The notes under the pieces were generated by a model that was not told where the DNA came from, did no database searches, and worked only from the letters and a program-made list of their open reading frames with translations. From NCBI GenBank assembly GCA_024742475.1, contig JANSYI010000005.1, positions 248,001 to 312,000 on the forward strand: 64,000 bases of DNA, read 5' to 3'. This document shows, one piece after another, positions 35,501-43,375 of the stretch; the first letter of the stretch is position 1, and the number at the start of each line of letters is the position of its first letter. This DNA comes from a bacterium. Lineage in GTDB: Bacteria; Myxococcota_A; Polyangia; Nannocystales; Nannocystaceae. Made by a program: the position numbers and the translations under genes.

Positions 35501-36408
35501 ATCGGCGTCGGGTCCGGATCCCCCGGGGTCTCGAGCAAGTTGTCGACGATCCCTTGGTCGACTTCTCCCCCATCGGCCCGAGTCGCGAGGTCTTCGTAGT
35601 CACTGTAGAGCGCGGTGCTGCTCTGGGGGAACACCCCTACGACGGCGAAACCGCGAACGCGAAGTTCGGGGCCTCCGCCGTCTTCTGCCATCGCCTCGGC
35701 CTTCGTCACCTTATTCAGCACTCGAGGCCCATCGTCATACTCGACCAGCGGGAGTTCGGCTGCTTCGAGAGCCTCGGTGACGAGCTTCAGCAGCGCTCCG
35801 GCACTCTTCTCCTTCTGCTGTGCGAGTTCCTCGACCTTGGTCAGAAGAGCGGCTTGCGCGTCCTCGGGAAAGTGCCAGCGCAGCCCTTTCGCCAACGCAC
35901 CCAGCAGCGCCTGATTGACCTGCAGCTCCCCCTCCTTGGGAACCTCGAGCGTCCACCCGGACTTGGCGCCACGAACCCTCTGGAGCGTCGCCGTTCGCAA
36001 CAGCAAAGGCGCCCGAACGTAGGTGCGCTCGTCGACGCGACCTTCGACCCAGGCCGTCGCGACACGAAGATCCTCCAGTCCTGTCTCTTCCTCCCTGTCC
36101 GCAGCCGTCTTGGCCACCTGGCGGAGATGTTCTCGCCTGGCCATCGACTCCTTGTCGCCGCTGGAGTCGCCGAGCAGCCGCTGACGTCCGCCGCCTGCAA
36201 TGACGTGGGCGAACGCCTTCTCTGCCTTCTTCGGGTCGAGGTCGCACAGATCGAAGTTGCGCTTCTTGACGATCCTCCCCGTAAACACCGACGGATTTCG
36301 GGCGTCCACCTGCAGTAGCCGCTGTTGGAAAGCGCGAAGCTGAGCGGAGAAGGGATGGACTGTTTGTGTCTGGAGGTCGGCGAGTCCTTCGGCCATCGGC
36401 CACCGCAT
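32590..36408 (-). CDS. DUF4011-like SF1 helicase with C-terminal Vsr/MTES_1575-type endonuclease domain
   Basis: 1272 residues (ATG at 36396 also possible). The N-terminus (RLLQVDARNPSVFTGR) resembles the DUF4011 start L-L-D-x-x-x-R-N. The SF1 helicase has VRGPPGTGKSQVIANL (Walker A), LAIFDEASQLPLE (DEAS box), VIAGDEQQMPPS, and late motifs GDERDVIIFS and RLNVAFTRAR. The last ~110 residues hold YRIDLAVVDP and LAIECDGAAYHS, the Vsr-like nuclease pattern of MTES_1575 proteins. This architecture corresponds to the single-gene anti-phage system that I recall being named Hhe (DUF4011-helicase-Vsr). It diverges from DUF3892 copy 2. Confidence 0.85.
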   Translation of the reverse strand: MRWPMAEGLADLQTQTVHPFSAQLRAFQQRLLQVDARNPSVFTGRIVKKRNFDLCDLDPKKAEKAFAHVIAGGGRQRLLGDSSGDKESMARREHLRQVAKTAADREEETGLEDLRVATAWVEGRVDERTYVRAPLLLRTATLQRVRGAKSGWTLEVPKEGELQVNQALLGALAKGLRWHFPEDAQAALLTKVEELAQQKEKSAGALLKLVTEALEAAELPLVEYDDGPRVLNKVTKAEAMAEDGGGPELRVRGFAVVGVFPQSSTALYSDYEDLATRADGGEVDQGIVDNLLETPGDPDPTPMSDGEGTQRAVDLDQVPASSVHVALPCDPSQYAILCEAQWAECTVVRGPPGTGKSQVIANLVVDALSRGERVLVVCQKRAALDVVQARLRATGLTPWTYVVHDATADRGAVYSQLRQGIELSRKPAGPDARASLAQTSAAIDRTMAELRAIVDPLATSSHGRPLSHWYRQAPRAQALPADLPAELVALGWDEVQRLLDEVAPLRPSALAFSGERAATRMRRSWAGFGPREQGAILEAVDRIASLAATQSNSLVLVPREQIEGLRAVLLSYRELVGRWWKFLLPRWWRTKKAVAEGAGALGNRPPEQWDAPLDVATSLRESLDGLRNFFAPAWVDEIEAALRSGAGQQLERVRDVVGRDFERVVQLDARLAKLQPWAHHLLAREDPRLLAAGGVDPTASSPDEWAVAVRRNVILHWIEQVERQHPALRGEPFVEYRRLRDQLVGLLQQQAELTKQAVVQAVHEHSRRREHPPEMQGSRAKPETIWNKLEHELGKQRRRWPLRKTLREFEWPLRHLARAWLLSPEVAAEVLPLERGCFDLAIFDEASQLPLERALPVLYRSKRIVIAGDEQQMPPSRFFERGLEDEDVDEDGETIEDARAALSLLEQAKKIYGFRYLGWHYRSEFGELIEFSNQAFYDGGLHITPPPRRSGASAPISFHAVDGIWEKQTNFAEANKCVELIESIARANEAKPKSIGVVTVNMKQQQAIDAAIRREEEARPEFAELLHALRHPASGSRDDALIIKNIENIQGDERDVIIFSTGYARPARDRTMRRNFGAIGQAGGENRLNVAFTRARSQMHVLCSFDPAEVSVEGAKNRGPKVLLTYLQYARAVSEGREEVADSLVADLSQATERNTPGQGKALQFDSDFEEQVYDALHRRGLELDTQVGSGGYRIDLAVVDPRDPTRYCLAIECDGAAYHSGRSVRERDVARQQLLEGRGWTFERIWSRDWWRNPQAEVERIVGRVAVLSEG

Positions 36409-36456
36409 CCTAGCGGTGGCATCCCCCTTGCGTCACGCTTTCGCAGCGCTCGAGGG

Positions 36457-36485
36457 TTCAGCTTTCCCGCCCTGCCGAGTGGTCC
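36457..36485 (+). promoter_or_regulatory. Box 4 of the TTCAGCTT-N14-GTGGTCC promoter-like family
   Basis: TTCAGCTT (36457-36464), 14 nt, GTGGTCC (36479-36485), both halves perfect. It is 43 nt before the ATG of DUF3892 copy 2, the same distance as in copy 1. The gap is shared with the divergent DUF4011 helicase gene. Confidence 0.85.
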
Positions 36486-36528
36486 CTTCGAACGGCACTC
36501 ACGCCGACGAAGGGACGCACCAACGCCG

Positions 36529-36795
36529 ATGGTCTACATTACAGAGATCCGCCTCAGCGGCGGCTCCGATTCGCAGCACATCACCCACGTCAAGTGGATC
36601 CAGCCCTCCCAGGGTCGCGCAGGCACGGCCACCCGAGCCGAGATGGTCCAGTACATCCGCGGCGGCAGCCCCGTGAGCGTCGCCGACGGCTTCCGCAACG
36701 TCGAGGTGCAGGTCGTGGACGCCGACCCGCCCCACATCCGCACCGTCGCCGACGGCCGCGAGACGAACAACCTCCTCGAACTCCCCCGCTTCTAG
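36529..36795 (+). CDS. DUF3892 family protein, copy 2
   Basis: 88 residues, starting MVYITEIRLSGGSDSQHITH and ending NNLLELPRF. It is close to copy 1 along its whole length (shared [19 protein letters not shown]). Preceded by box 4 and followed by a 188-nt leader with a homologous hairpin and then the SF2 helicase. Together with copy 1 this points to duplication of a promoter-DUF3892-hairpin module attached to different effectors. Confidence 0.85.
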   Translation: MVYITEIRLSGGSDSQHITHVKWIQPSQGRAGTATRAEMVQYIRGGSPVSVADGFRNVEVQVVDADPPHIRTVADGRETNNLLELPRF

Positions 36796-36803
36796 ACAAG
36801 CCG

Positions 36804-36841
36804 CGCCCCGGTCGGACGGCGACGCTCGTCCGGCTCGGGCG
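36804..36841 (+). terminator. GC hairpin after DUF3892 copy 2, homologous to 29963-30001
   Basis: A stem of about 13 bp with two G-T wobbles and one mismatch closes over a 10-nt loop. Position relative to the DUF3892 stop, flanking bases (AGCCGCGCCC) and loop end (CTCGTCCGG) match the copy-1 hairpin. Conservation through drift suggests it is functional, as an attenuator or processing site. Confidence 0.5.
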
Positions 36842-36983
36842 ACGGCTCGCGAATCTGACACCGTCTCGATCCGAGACACCGTCCGTTATCCCGGCCACCG
36901 TCGAGCTTCTCAGCCTCGAAACCTGGTTCGCCCTGCCCGAGCCCAACCATCCACCAGCGACCATCCCCTCGCCACAAAGGACC

Positions 36984-39194
36984 ATGACGGAAGAACTCAG
37001 CGAACTCCTCAGCATGCGCGTCGTCGACATCCGTGACTACGACGACGACAAGATGTCGGCGATCGGCGATCTCGTCGGACGCACCCCTCGATGGGTGAAG
37101 CGAACGCTGGCCGACGCCCACGGCTCGACCCGCCTCTCGACTCTATTCGAACACCTTTTGCCCGAGTTCGAGGATGAGGAGGAGCAGGAGGAGAACGACT
37201 ACGAGGCTTCCTGCCCCCTCGAGGGGGAGACCCCGGAGGAAACCTCCGAGAATATTCTCGACGCGCTTCGCGGGTGGTCGGACAAAGAAATCCGCGCCTT
37301 CAACTTCCCGTTCCCACAGCTCGAAAAGGACGACATCCAGCCGCTGATGAACCATCAGGCCGAAGCCCTCGCACGGGTCGAGAAGAACGGCTTCGCCTCC
37401 GGGATCATCCACCTGCCCACCGGCGCAGGCAAGACGCGCACAGCCCTGGAGCTCATGGCTCGCCTCTGGGAGCAGGACGAACGCACCCTCTTCATCTGGG
37501 CCAGCCACGGGAAGAACCTCGTGCGCCAGAGCATGATCCGGCTCGCCGAAATGCTGCCAAGGTTCAACCGCGCGCTCTACGTGGCCTGGCTCGAGGCCAG
37601 CGATCCCGAGCGCTATCCCGATCTGTTCCACGACGCCAATGCCCTGTTCGCGACCCGAGATACCCTAACCAAGCTCCTGGAGCGCAGCGCAACCTCTCGC
37701 CGGAAGGAGGAGCCGCTCCGGGACCTCCTGACATCGAAGTCCTCGAAAGTCGCTCGTCCCGTCGTCGTGATCTACGACGAGTGCCACGAGATGGGGGCGG
37801 CCGGGCTTCAGAAAGCGTGGCGAGAGTTCCACGACAAACTGCTCTCAAAGCACAAGCGCGCAAGCCAGCGCTTCCGCGCCTTCGGCCTCAGCGCCACGCC
37901 ACTCCCGACGGCGGTTAGGTCACACAAGCTGCTTCAGGACATCGTCTTCCCGATCCAGCCACAGACCAAGACCGAAAAGGAATGGGGGCTGCTCGTGCAC
38001 GCCAGCGCATCCATGGCCGACCTGACCAGCCGAAGGATGCTGTGCCCGATGAACCTGGGCATCCAAGAGTCCGGAAGATTCGACATCCCCGATCAGCTTC
38101 TCGAGGATGTCCTACAAGACGAGATGCCGCGTCCACCCTCCCGGTCCGGCCTGAGCGAGCGTCAGTGGGTGAATGAGTTCTCCAAGCGGTTCAACCGTGA
38201 CGTCATGAGCGACCCGCGGATCCTGAAATTCTTGGCCGATCAGATTGCAAGAGACTTCGAGACGCTGGGAAAGACGATCGTGTTCTCCGCGACGATCAAC
38301 GCGGCCCAACAACTCGTCGCATATCTGCGCCGGCACAAGAAGATCCCCAAAGGCGCTGTCTCCCTGGTCCACTCCCACCTCGAAGACCTCGAGGTGGTTG
38401 ACTTCGAAGAAGACGATCAGAGCGCCAAGCCTCACGAACTCGAGACCCAGACCCAGATCGAGACCTTCAAGAACCGGGGCAACAATCCGTGCATCATGGT
38501 CAACGTCGGTATGCTTACCACCGGCTTCGACGACCCGAAGATCCGCACTATCCTGCTTGCCCGGCTCACGTTCAGCAAGAACCTCTTCTGGCAGATGATC
38601 GGGCGGGGCCTCCGTGGCCCCGCCGCAAACGGCACGCAAGACTGCCACGTGATCGATCCGATCCGCTTGACCGAGAAATTCGAGGTGTTCAACGGCTACC
38701 GCCCCAACCTTAGCAGCGGAGGAATTCCCGAGAACGACCTTCACAAGACGTCCGACCTTCTCTCGGACAGCGATCTCGCGCCCGTCATCGAGGATGGCGC
38801 GCCACAAGTCCCCGCCGACCCCCAGATGGAGCGCCTCGCGAAGGACGTACGCGCGGCCCTCAAGGAGTTCCTCCACGGCGAGGCGTTCGACGCCAAGCGC
38901 GTCGCCGAGATTCTGTCCTCCGAGGTCCAGCTGGAATACGGCCCTGAAGGCCACGTCTTTCGGCCGGCGACCGAGGAAGATGCCCCCCGCAGCTTCCGAG
39001 CGACGCTAGAGCGCCGCATCCAGCTCGCAGAGGAGAAGCTCGGTGCCGACCTGGCCTGGTTCTATCAGGACGTGCCGCAGGTGCTGGACGACACCAACAC
39101 GGAGTACACGCTGCGGAAGCTGCAAGCCGTCGAGAAGCACAGGCTCCTGACCGAGACGGACATGCGGAAGTTCGAGATGGCCCGCTGGGGCTGA
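36984..39194 (+). CDS. SF2 (DECH-box) helicase with N-terminal HsdM-like repeat module
   Basis: 736 residues from the ATG at 36984 with AAAGG just upstream. The first ~55 residues include GDLVGRTPRWVKRTLADAHG and STRLSTLFEHLLPE, the same module repeated twice at the N-terminus of HsdM. An acidic linker leads to the helicase: MNHQAEAL, LPTGAGKTRTALEL (Walker A), VVIYDECHEMG (DECH), FGLSATPLPT (motif III), KTIVFSATINAAQ and QMIGRGLRGP (motif VI). A helical C-terminal domain follows. No nuclease domain is visible, so it may unwind or translocate on DNA or RNA alone or with DUF3892. Second gene of the copy-2 cassette. Confidence 0.82.
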   Translation: MTEELSELLSMRVVDIRDYDDDKMSAIGDLVGRTPRWVKRTLADAHGSTRLSTLFEHLLPEFEDEEEQEENDYEASCPLEGETPEETSENILDALRGWSDKEIRAFNFPFPQLEKDDIQPLMNHQAEALARVEKNGFASGIIHLPTGAGKTRTALELMARLWEQDERTLFIWASHGKNLVRQSMIRLAEMLPRFNRALYVAWLEASDPERYPDLFHDANALFATRDTLTKLLERSATSRRKEEPLRDLLTSKSSKVARPVVVIYDECHEMGAAGLQKAWREFHDKLLSKHKRASQRFRAFGLSATPLPTAVRSHKLLQDIVFPIQPQTKTEKEWGLLVHASASMADLTSRRMLCPMNLGIQESGRFDIPDQLLEDVLQDEMPRPPSRSGLSERQWVNEFSKRFNRDVMSDPRILKFLADQIARDFETLGKTIVFSATINAAQQLVAYLRRHKKIPKGAVSLVHSHLEDLEVVDFEEDDQSAKPHELETQTQIETFKNRGNNPCIMVNVGMLTTGFDDPKIRTILLARLTFSKNLFWQMIGRGLRGPAANGTQDCHVIDPIRLTEKFEVFNGYRPNLSSGGIPENDLHKTSDLLSDSDLAPVIEDGAPQVPADPQMERLAKDVRAALKEFLHGEAFDAKRVAEILSSEVQLEYGPEGHVFRPATEEDAPRSFRATLERRIQLAEEKLGADLAWFYQDVPQVLDDTNTEYTLRKLQAVEKHRLLTETDMRKFEMARWG

Positions 39195-39376
39195 GCGGAC
39201 AAGCAGCGGGTTGAGGCCCTCCCCGACGCGGCCCACCACGCGATCGATGCTCCCCTACATTCTCCAGATACACGGCGTCGAACCGCTCAGACGCCATCCT
39301 CCACCGCGACCGCGAGTGGTGGCCCCCTAGAGGTGTCGATGCGTTGACGAAGCTGGCGGCTGCGTCAGGCTCTAGC

Positions 39377-41683
39377 TCAGTCCCATCGGCGTTCACGGAG
39401 CTTGAGCACCGCCCAGAGAGCCACGAGCGCCATCGCGGTCCCGAGATGTACTGCTGTGGCCGTCGCTCCAGATAGTCCCAACGACTGGTTGGTGTTTTGG
39501 GAGGCGAACAAGATCAGGCCAAACGCAAGAAACCCGCTCACCGTCGGACCGACGAGCTGGCGGAGGACCCCCAATACAACGACGACCGCGCCTCGGGGCG
39601 CCCCCCCTATTTTCGGAGAAACAGGCTGTTGCTGTTCCGAGCTCGCGTTTCGTTTGAACCGTTCGCGCCGAAAACCTCGAACGATGCTGAAGAACGCGAC
39701 CAACACAGCTGTGGCGGGAAGCAACAAGTACTCAGGCCGCTTCTCTCCCGCTGCGACCACCATTCCGGTCAAGCAGAGAAAAGACGCTGACCACAAGGAG
39801 GTTTCGGCGACCACCCGGTGCACCGTCGACCGATGCTCGACTCGTCCGGAGATCTCATCCGGCGCATCAACCTCCCCATCCAAGAAGCGAAGGCAGACCA
39901 CGGCCGATGCGGGTCGTTCCGATGGGTCGAGTCGTCCACACCACCGCAGCAGCACCCTCCAGCGCCGCGGCGCGTCCAGCACGTCGACGGAAATCCCCTC
40001 CCGCTCCGCATCGATCCACGGCATCACCCCTTCGAAGATCTCGTAGATCGTGACCACCATCGCGTAGAGATCAGCACGTCGGCCGTCGAGTGGCAGATCA
40101 TCCCAGCCGACGAAGCGTTCGGGCGCGACATATCCACGGGTACCGAACGCCGTCGCTGTCGACGTCGTCGCCAACTCGTCGGACTGTCCAGCTCCGAGAT
40201 CGATCACGGTCAAATGCGTGGGATCCTCCGCATTGTTCACGATCACGTTGGCCGGCTTGAGGTCTCCGTGCTCACCGACGCGATGGATCGCCGCGGTTGC
40301 CTCGACCAGCTGACGAGCCAAACGACACGCCGTGGCCTCGGAGTAGGGTCCCGCATCGCGATCGGCCTGGGCGGCTTGAAGGACTCCCGCGAGCGAGACG
40401 CCCTCGACGTACGGGAGGACGAGGTAGAGTTCGTCTCCTTGGCGCACCAGAGCGTGGGCGCGGGTGACGTGGGGGTGCGAAGTTCTGGAGAGCAGGTCGT
40501 ACTCGCGCTCGAAGCGTTCCCTGCCAACTGGCCCCGCATCAGCGCGGCAAACCTTGACGACGAGTCTCGAGCCAGCATCGACTCCGTCCAAGTCTCCGCG
40601 CAGCACGACCCCCTTCGCGCGCTCCTGGGTTCGTACGCCTTCGAAGCTCAGGCTCCTCCCGCCAAGAAGCGGTCGCAGCTGATCGGCGCCCACGGAGGCG
40701 CCAACGTGCTCCGGTGGCCCGGCGTCCCACATGAGCTGGCTCCTCGCCGCGTCCTCGAGATCGAGCGCGCCTCGGACGAGATGCGAGGGTGTCCCCGCGA
40801 CCTGCTGGAGAAACTTCGACGGCGCGGCGTCTCGGTCCGGCCGCAGCAAGAACTGCTTTCGGTCGCTGAATCGATCGACGACGGAGTATTGTGGTATCGG
40901 GTTGTCTAGGGCCGCCACGCCGCAAAAGGCCCAGATCCGATCCGCGTCGTCCTGCCCCCTCCGAGCCAGATAGAAGGGGCGCAAGCTGAGATACTCCTCC
41001 AGCTTGGGGCTGATTAGGACGAGGTCCTCCTCGTGCAACCGCGTATTGATCGGCAGCCACCGGCCTTCGTAGGGTAGAGAAGCGCCGCGAAGGCTCGTGG
41101 CGAGGATGGACTGCGAACCGATACCCGGGCGCGTGGGCCCAACCGCGAGCAGGTGATAGTCGGCGAGAAACGCCACGCCCTCCAGCACATGACGCAGGTG
41201 CTTCCGGACGCTGCCGAGATGCTTCCCGGCCTCGAGCTCGGACGGGCGCACCTTCGGGTGTTCACTGACGTTTCGGATCTCGCGGAGCTTGCAAAGTCGC
41301 TTGCAGACCTTGCCCCACCCTTCGCTGTATTGCCGAAAGAACCCATCGCCACCCGAGAGCTCCTCGGTGGCGCGAGCAACCACGTAGGTCCACGTGCCGA
41401 TGGTCGGCTTGTTCAGCCCCTCGAGGTCCGAGACCACCGCCGAAAGGCGCGTGCGACGTGTTTCTGCGGACTCGCAGCTCACCAGGTCCAGCAGAAGTGC
41501 GCTCCCGACCAGCTGAAGAAGCGCCTCCGTCGTTACCAGAAGGTGGAGGAACTCTCGAAATGAGTCCCCCTTCTGCCGAGCCGCCCGGGCATGCGCGAGG
41601 TTTATGGCGACAGGGTACGGGAAGCTGCCGAGCACGAGCTTCTCGATCGCGTCGTCATCATCTCCCGGACTCACCCAACCCAT
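39377..41683 (-). CDS. HEPN-like domain fused to a protein kinase with membrane segments
   Basis: 768 residues. The N-terminal ~180 residues are helical and carry REIRNVSEH (R137-H142), the R-x4-H pattern of HEPN RNases. A kinase-like domain spans about 365-620: VVKVC lysine, GEHGDLKPANVIV as the catalytic loop (HGD instead of HRD) and VIDLGAGQS (DLG instead of DFG), followed by GTRGYVAPE. Four hydrophobic segments in the last 150 residues (SASFLCLTGMVVAAG, YLLLPATAVLVAFFSIV, VVVVLGVLRQL, and two near the end) anchor it to the membrane. It follows the CBS-HEPN gene by 33 nt. A kinase-controlled toxic RNase is the inferred role. Confidence 0.72.
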   Translation of the reverse strand: MGWVSPGDDDDAIEKLVLGSFPYPVAINLAHARAARQKGDSFREFLHLLVTTEALLQLVGSALLLDLVSCESAETRRTRLSAVVSDLEGLNKPTIGTWTYVVARATEELSGGDGFFRQYSEGWGKVCKRLCKLREIRNVSEHPKVRPSELEAGKHLGSVRKHLRHVLEGVAFLADYHLLAVGPTRPGIGSQSILATSLRGASLPYEGRWLPINTRLHEEDLVLISPKLEEYLSLRPFYLARRGQDDADRIWAFCGVAALDNPIPQYSVVDRFSDRKQFLLRPDRDAAPSKFLQQVAGTPSHLVRGALDLEDAARSQLMWDAGPPEHVGASVGADQLRPLLGGRSLSFEGVRTQERAKGVVLRGDLDGVDAGSRLVVKVCRADAGPVGRERFEREYDLLSRTSHPHVTRAHALVRQGDELYLVLPYVEGVSLAGVLQAAQADRDAGPYSEATACRLARQLVEATAAIHRVGEHGDLKPANVIVNNAEDPTHLTVIDLGAGQSDELATTSTATAFGTRGYVAPERFVGWDDLPLDGRRADLYAMVVTIYEIFEGVMPWIDAEREGISVDVLDAPRRWRVLLRWCGRLDPSERPASAVVCLRFLDGEVDAPDEISGRVEHRSTVHRVVAETSLWSASFLCLTGMVVAAGEKRPEYLLLPATAVLVAFFSIVRGFRRERFKRNASSEQQQPVSPKIGGAPRGAVVVVLGVLRQLVGPTVSGFLAFGLILFASQNTNQSLGLSGATATAVHLGTAMALVALWAVLKLRERRWD

Positions 41684-41716
41684 GCTCGCATCCAGCCGAG
41701 ACGCTCTGCAACGAGT

Positions 41717-43015
41717 TCAGCACTCGGCGCTCTTGCGCAGGTCGTAGATCAACTGAAGAAACTTCCAAAGACTCCGGTGGTCCACGTCGCTCTGCCCCGT
41801 CGGCTCGAAGTGCATCACGCTGTTCCGTACGCCGCGCACCTTGCCCAGCGCCCGGACGAACGTCGACTTTTCGATCGCCAGGTCCAGCCGCTTCCAGGCC
41901 TCGGGCTTCTCGAGCAGGCGCTGGTACTCGCCCAAGGTCAAGTCGCTCGTGCCATCGACCTCACGGTCCGACTTCGGGTCAACCGCCCACGCCTTGAGCT
42001 CTGACCTCGTGAACTCGCCGCGGTCGAGTAGCACCCGAAGTCCTCGTTCGATCTCCCCCAAGGTCACGAAGGGTTTCGCGCGATCCAGGAGCTGACGACC
42101 CAGGTCCTTCTTGGTGATGATGCCCGTGTACTTCCCCTGCGGACCCCGGACCATGACGCAGCTGTGCTCGATGATCTTCGGGATCACGTCGAGAAACGGC
42201 TCGTCGAATCGTACCGTGATTGCCTCGGACGCGACCGTCTCGACCGGATCATCCAGCGAGATCTTGCCCTGCAGAATCAGGTGTTTGCCCAGATCCTTCC
42301 ACCGCAAGACCCGGAGCACTCGGTGCTCGTTGGGCATGACGGGGAGGTGGGAGAGCCGCTCGGCGAGCATGATGCTCATCGCCTCTCGCAGCGAAGACTG
42401 CGGCTTCACCGAGAAGATCTCGCGGTCCGCCTCATCGAGCGTGCCGACGTCGAACGTGGCCTCATGCGCCGAGGTCGATACCCCGGAGCCAGCATCGGTG
42501 GCGTCGTCGGCAGGCGGGTCTCCGTTCGGGCCGTCATCGCCTACGATCTCGTCTGCGCTGCCGAGCGGCACGAGTTGCACCTCGGAGTCGATGTGGACGC
42601 TGTTGAAGTCGGGCTCCGTGCGGAGGTCGAAGCCGGCCAGCGTCGCCTCGACCCGGTCTGCAATCGTCGCCCCGCGCTTCTGGGCTCCGAACCAGCTCAG
42701 CATTTCGCGAACCGGGAGCGTCTTGGGGCTGTCCGGCGTCCGCTCGAGTTGCGCCACGGCTGCGTTGAGCGGCTCGAGGTAGCTGGGCGCGGACGTCATC
42801 GCCCCCTCGGACTTCAGCACCCGGATCGGCTCGTCCGCCCCCACGTCGAGCAAGTCGTGATCGGTCGTGAGGCTGTGGCGTGCCAGTCGCGAACGCACCC
42901 TGTCGACGATCTTGCTGCCGCGCCGCTTGGCACCCACCATCTGCACCAGCCTGCGGGGCGTCACCTCCACGGGCCCCTTCGCATCCACCTCGGCCGCCAG
43001 CTCCGCGATCGTCAT
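41717..43015 (-). CDS. Protein with two N-terminal repeats, CBS pair and C-terminal HEPN-like domain
   Basis: 432 residues. Two ~40-residue repeats start the protein (VGAKRRGSKIVDRVRSRLA and FGAQKRGATIADRVEATLA, each followed by L-x-T-x-x-D). A CBS pair follows (about 200-310: SVKPQSSLREAMSIMLAER, LPVMPNEHRVLRVLRWKDLG, SCVMVRGPQGKYTGIITKKDL), a likely nucleotide sensor. The C-terminal ~110 residues are helical with VRGVRNSVMH (R397-H402), the HEPN R-x4-H motif. Operonic with the HEPN-kinase; both carry the same putative RNase motif. Divergent from DUF3892 copy 3. Confidence 0.7.
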   Translation of the reverse strand: MTIAELAAEVDAKGPVEVTPRRLVQMVGAKRRGSKIVDRVRSRLARHSLTTDHDLLDVGADEPIRVLKSEGAMTSAPSYLEPLNAAVAQLERTPDSPKTLPVREMLSWFGAQKRGATIADRVEATLAGFDLRTEPDFNSVHIDSEVQLVPLGSADEIVGDDGPNGDPPADDATDAGSGVSTSAHEATFDVGTLDEADREIFSVKPQSSLREAMSIMLAERLSHLPVMPNEHRVLRVLRWKDLGKHLILQGKISLDDPVETVASEAITVRFDEPFLDVIPKIIEHSCVMVRGPQGKYTGIITKKDLGRQLLDRAKPFVTLGEIERGLRVLLDRGEFTRSELKAWAVDPKSDREVDGTSDLTLGEYQRLLEKPEAWKRLDLAIEKSTFVRALGKVRGVRNSVMHFEPTGQSDVDHRSLWKFLQLIYDLRKSAEC

Positions 43016-43046
43016 GGGTCGACCCTACCGAAATGCGAAGCCCGGG

Positions 43047-43075
43047 TTCAGCTTCTTCCGATTTCAGAGTGGTCC
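43047..43075 (+). promoter_or_regulatory. Box 5 of the TTCAGCTT-N14-GTGGTCC promoter-like family
   Basis: TTCAGCTT (43047-43054), 14 nt, GTGGTCC (43069-43075), both halves perfect. It lies 35 nt before the ATG of DUF3892 copy 3, in the divergent gap with the CBS-HEPN gene. Confidence 0.85.
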
Positions 43076-43110
43076 CGTTGCACGGCGACGACGCCGAGGA
43101 AGGAGCCCCG

Positions 43111-43353
43111 ATGGTCTACATCACACATATCCGCACCGAGCCAGGCCCACCGGCCGAACACGTCACGCTGCTGGGCTGGGTCGAGACCACTTCGGGACAC
43201 CGTGGTGCCTCGACCGTCGCGCAGATGGTCGAGTACATCGGCATGGGCAACCGTGTTCGCATCGTTGCGGTCGGTCGCGAACCCACAACGATGGCCGCGA
43301 GCACGCTTCTCAGTCTCGAAGCGGACGACCTCCTGTCACTTCCCCGATTCTAG
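43111..43353 (+). CDS. DUF3892 family protein, copy 3 (divergent)
   Basis: 80 residues, starting [20 protein letters not shown] and ending DDLLSLPRF. The start and end match copies 1 and 2; the middle has lost the V-A-D-G-R-E-T-N-N block, which here reads AASTLLSLEADD. It keeps W-V-x-T and Q-M-V-E-Y-I-G. The Shine-Dalgarno AAGGAG is strong. There is no hairpin downstream: the nuclease gene starts 22 nt later. It is a diverged version of the same module. Confidence 0.8.
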   Translation: MVYITHIRTEPGPPAEHVTLLGWVETTSGHRGASTVAQMVEYIGMGNRVRIVAVGREPTTMAASTLLSLEADDLLSLPRF

Positions 43354-43375
43354 GCGCTGCTCATCAGGATCAGGA

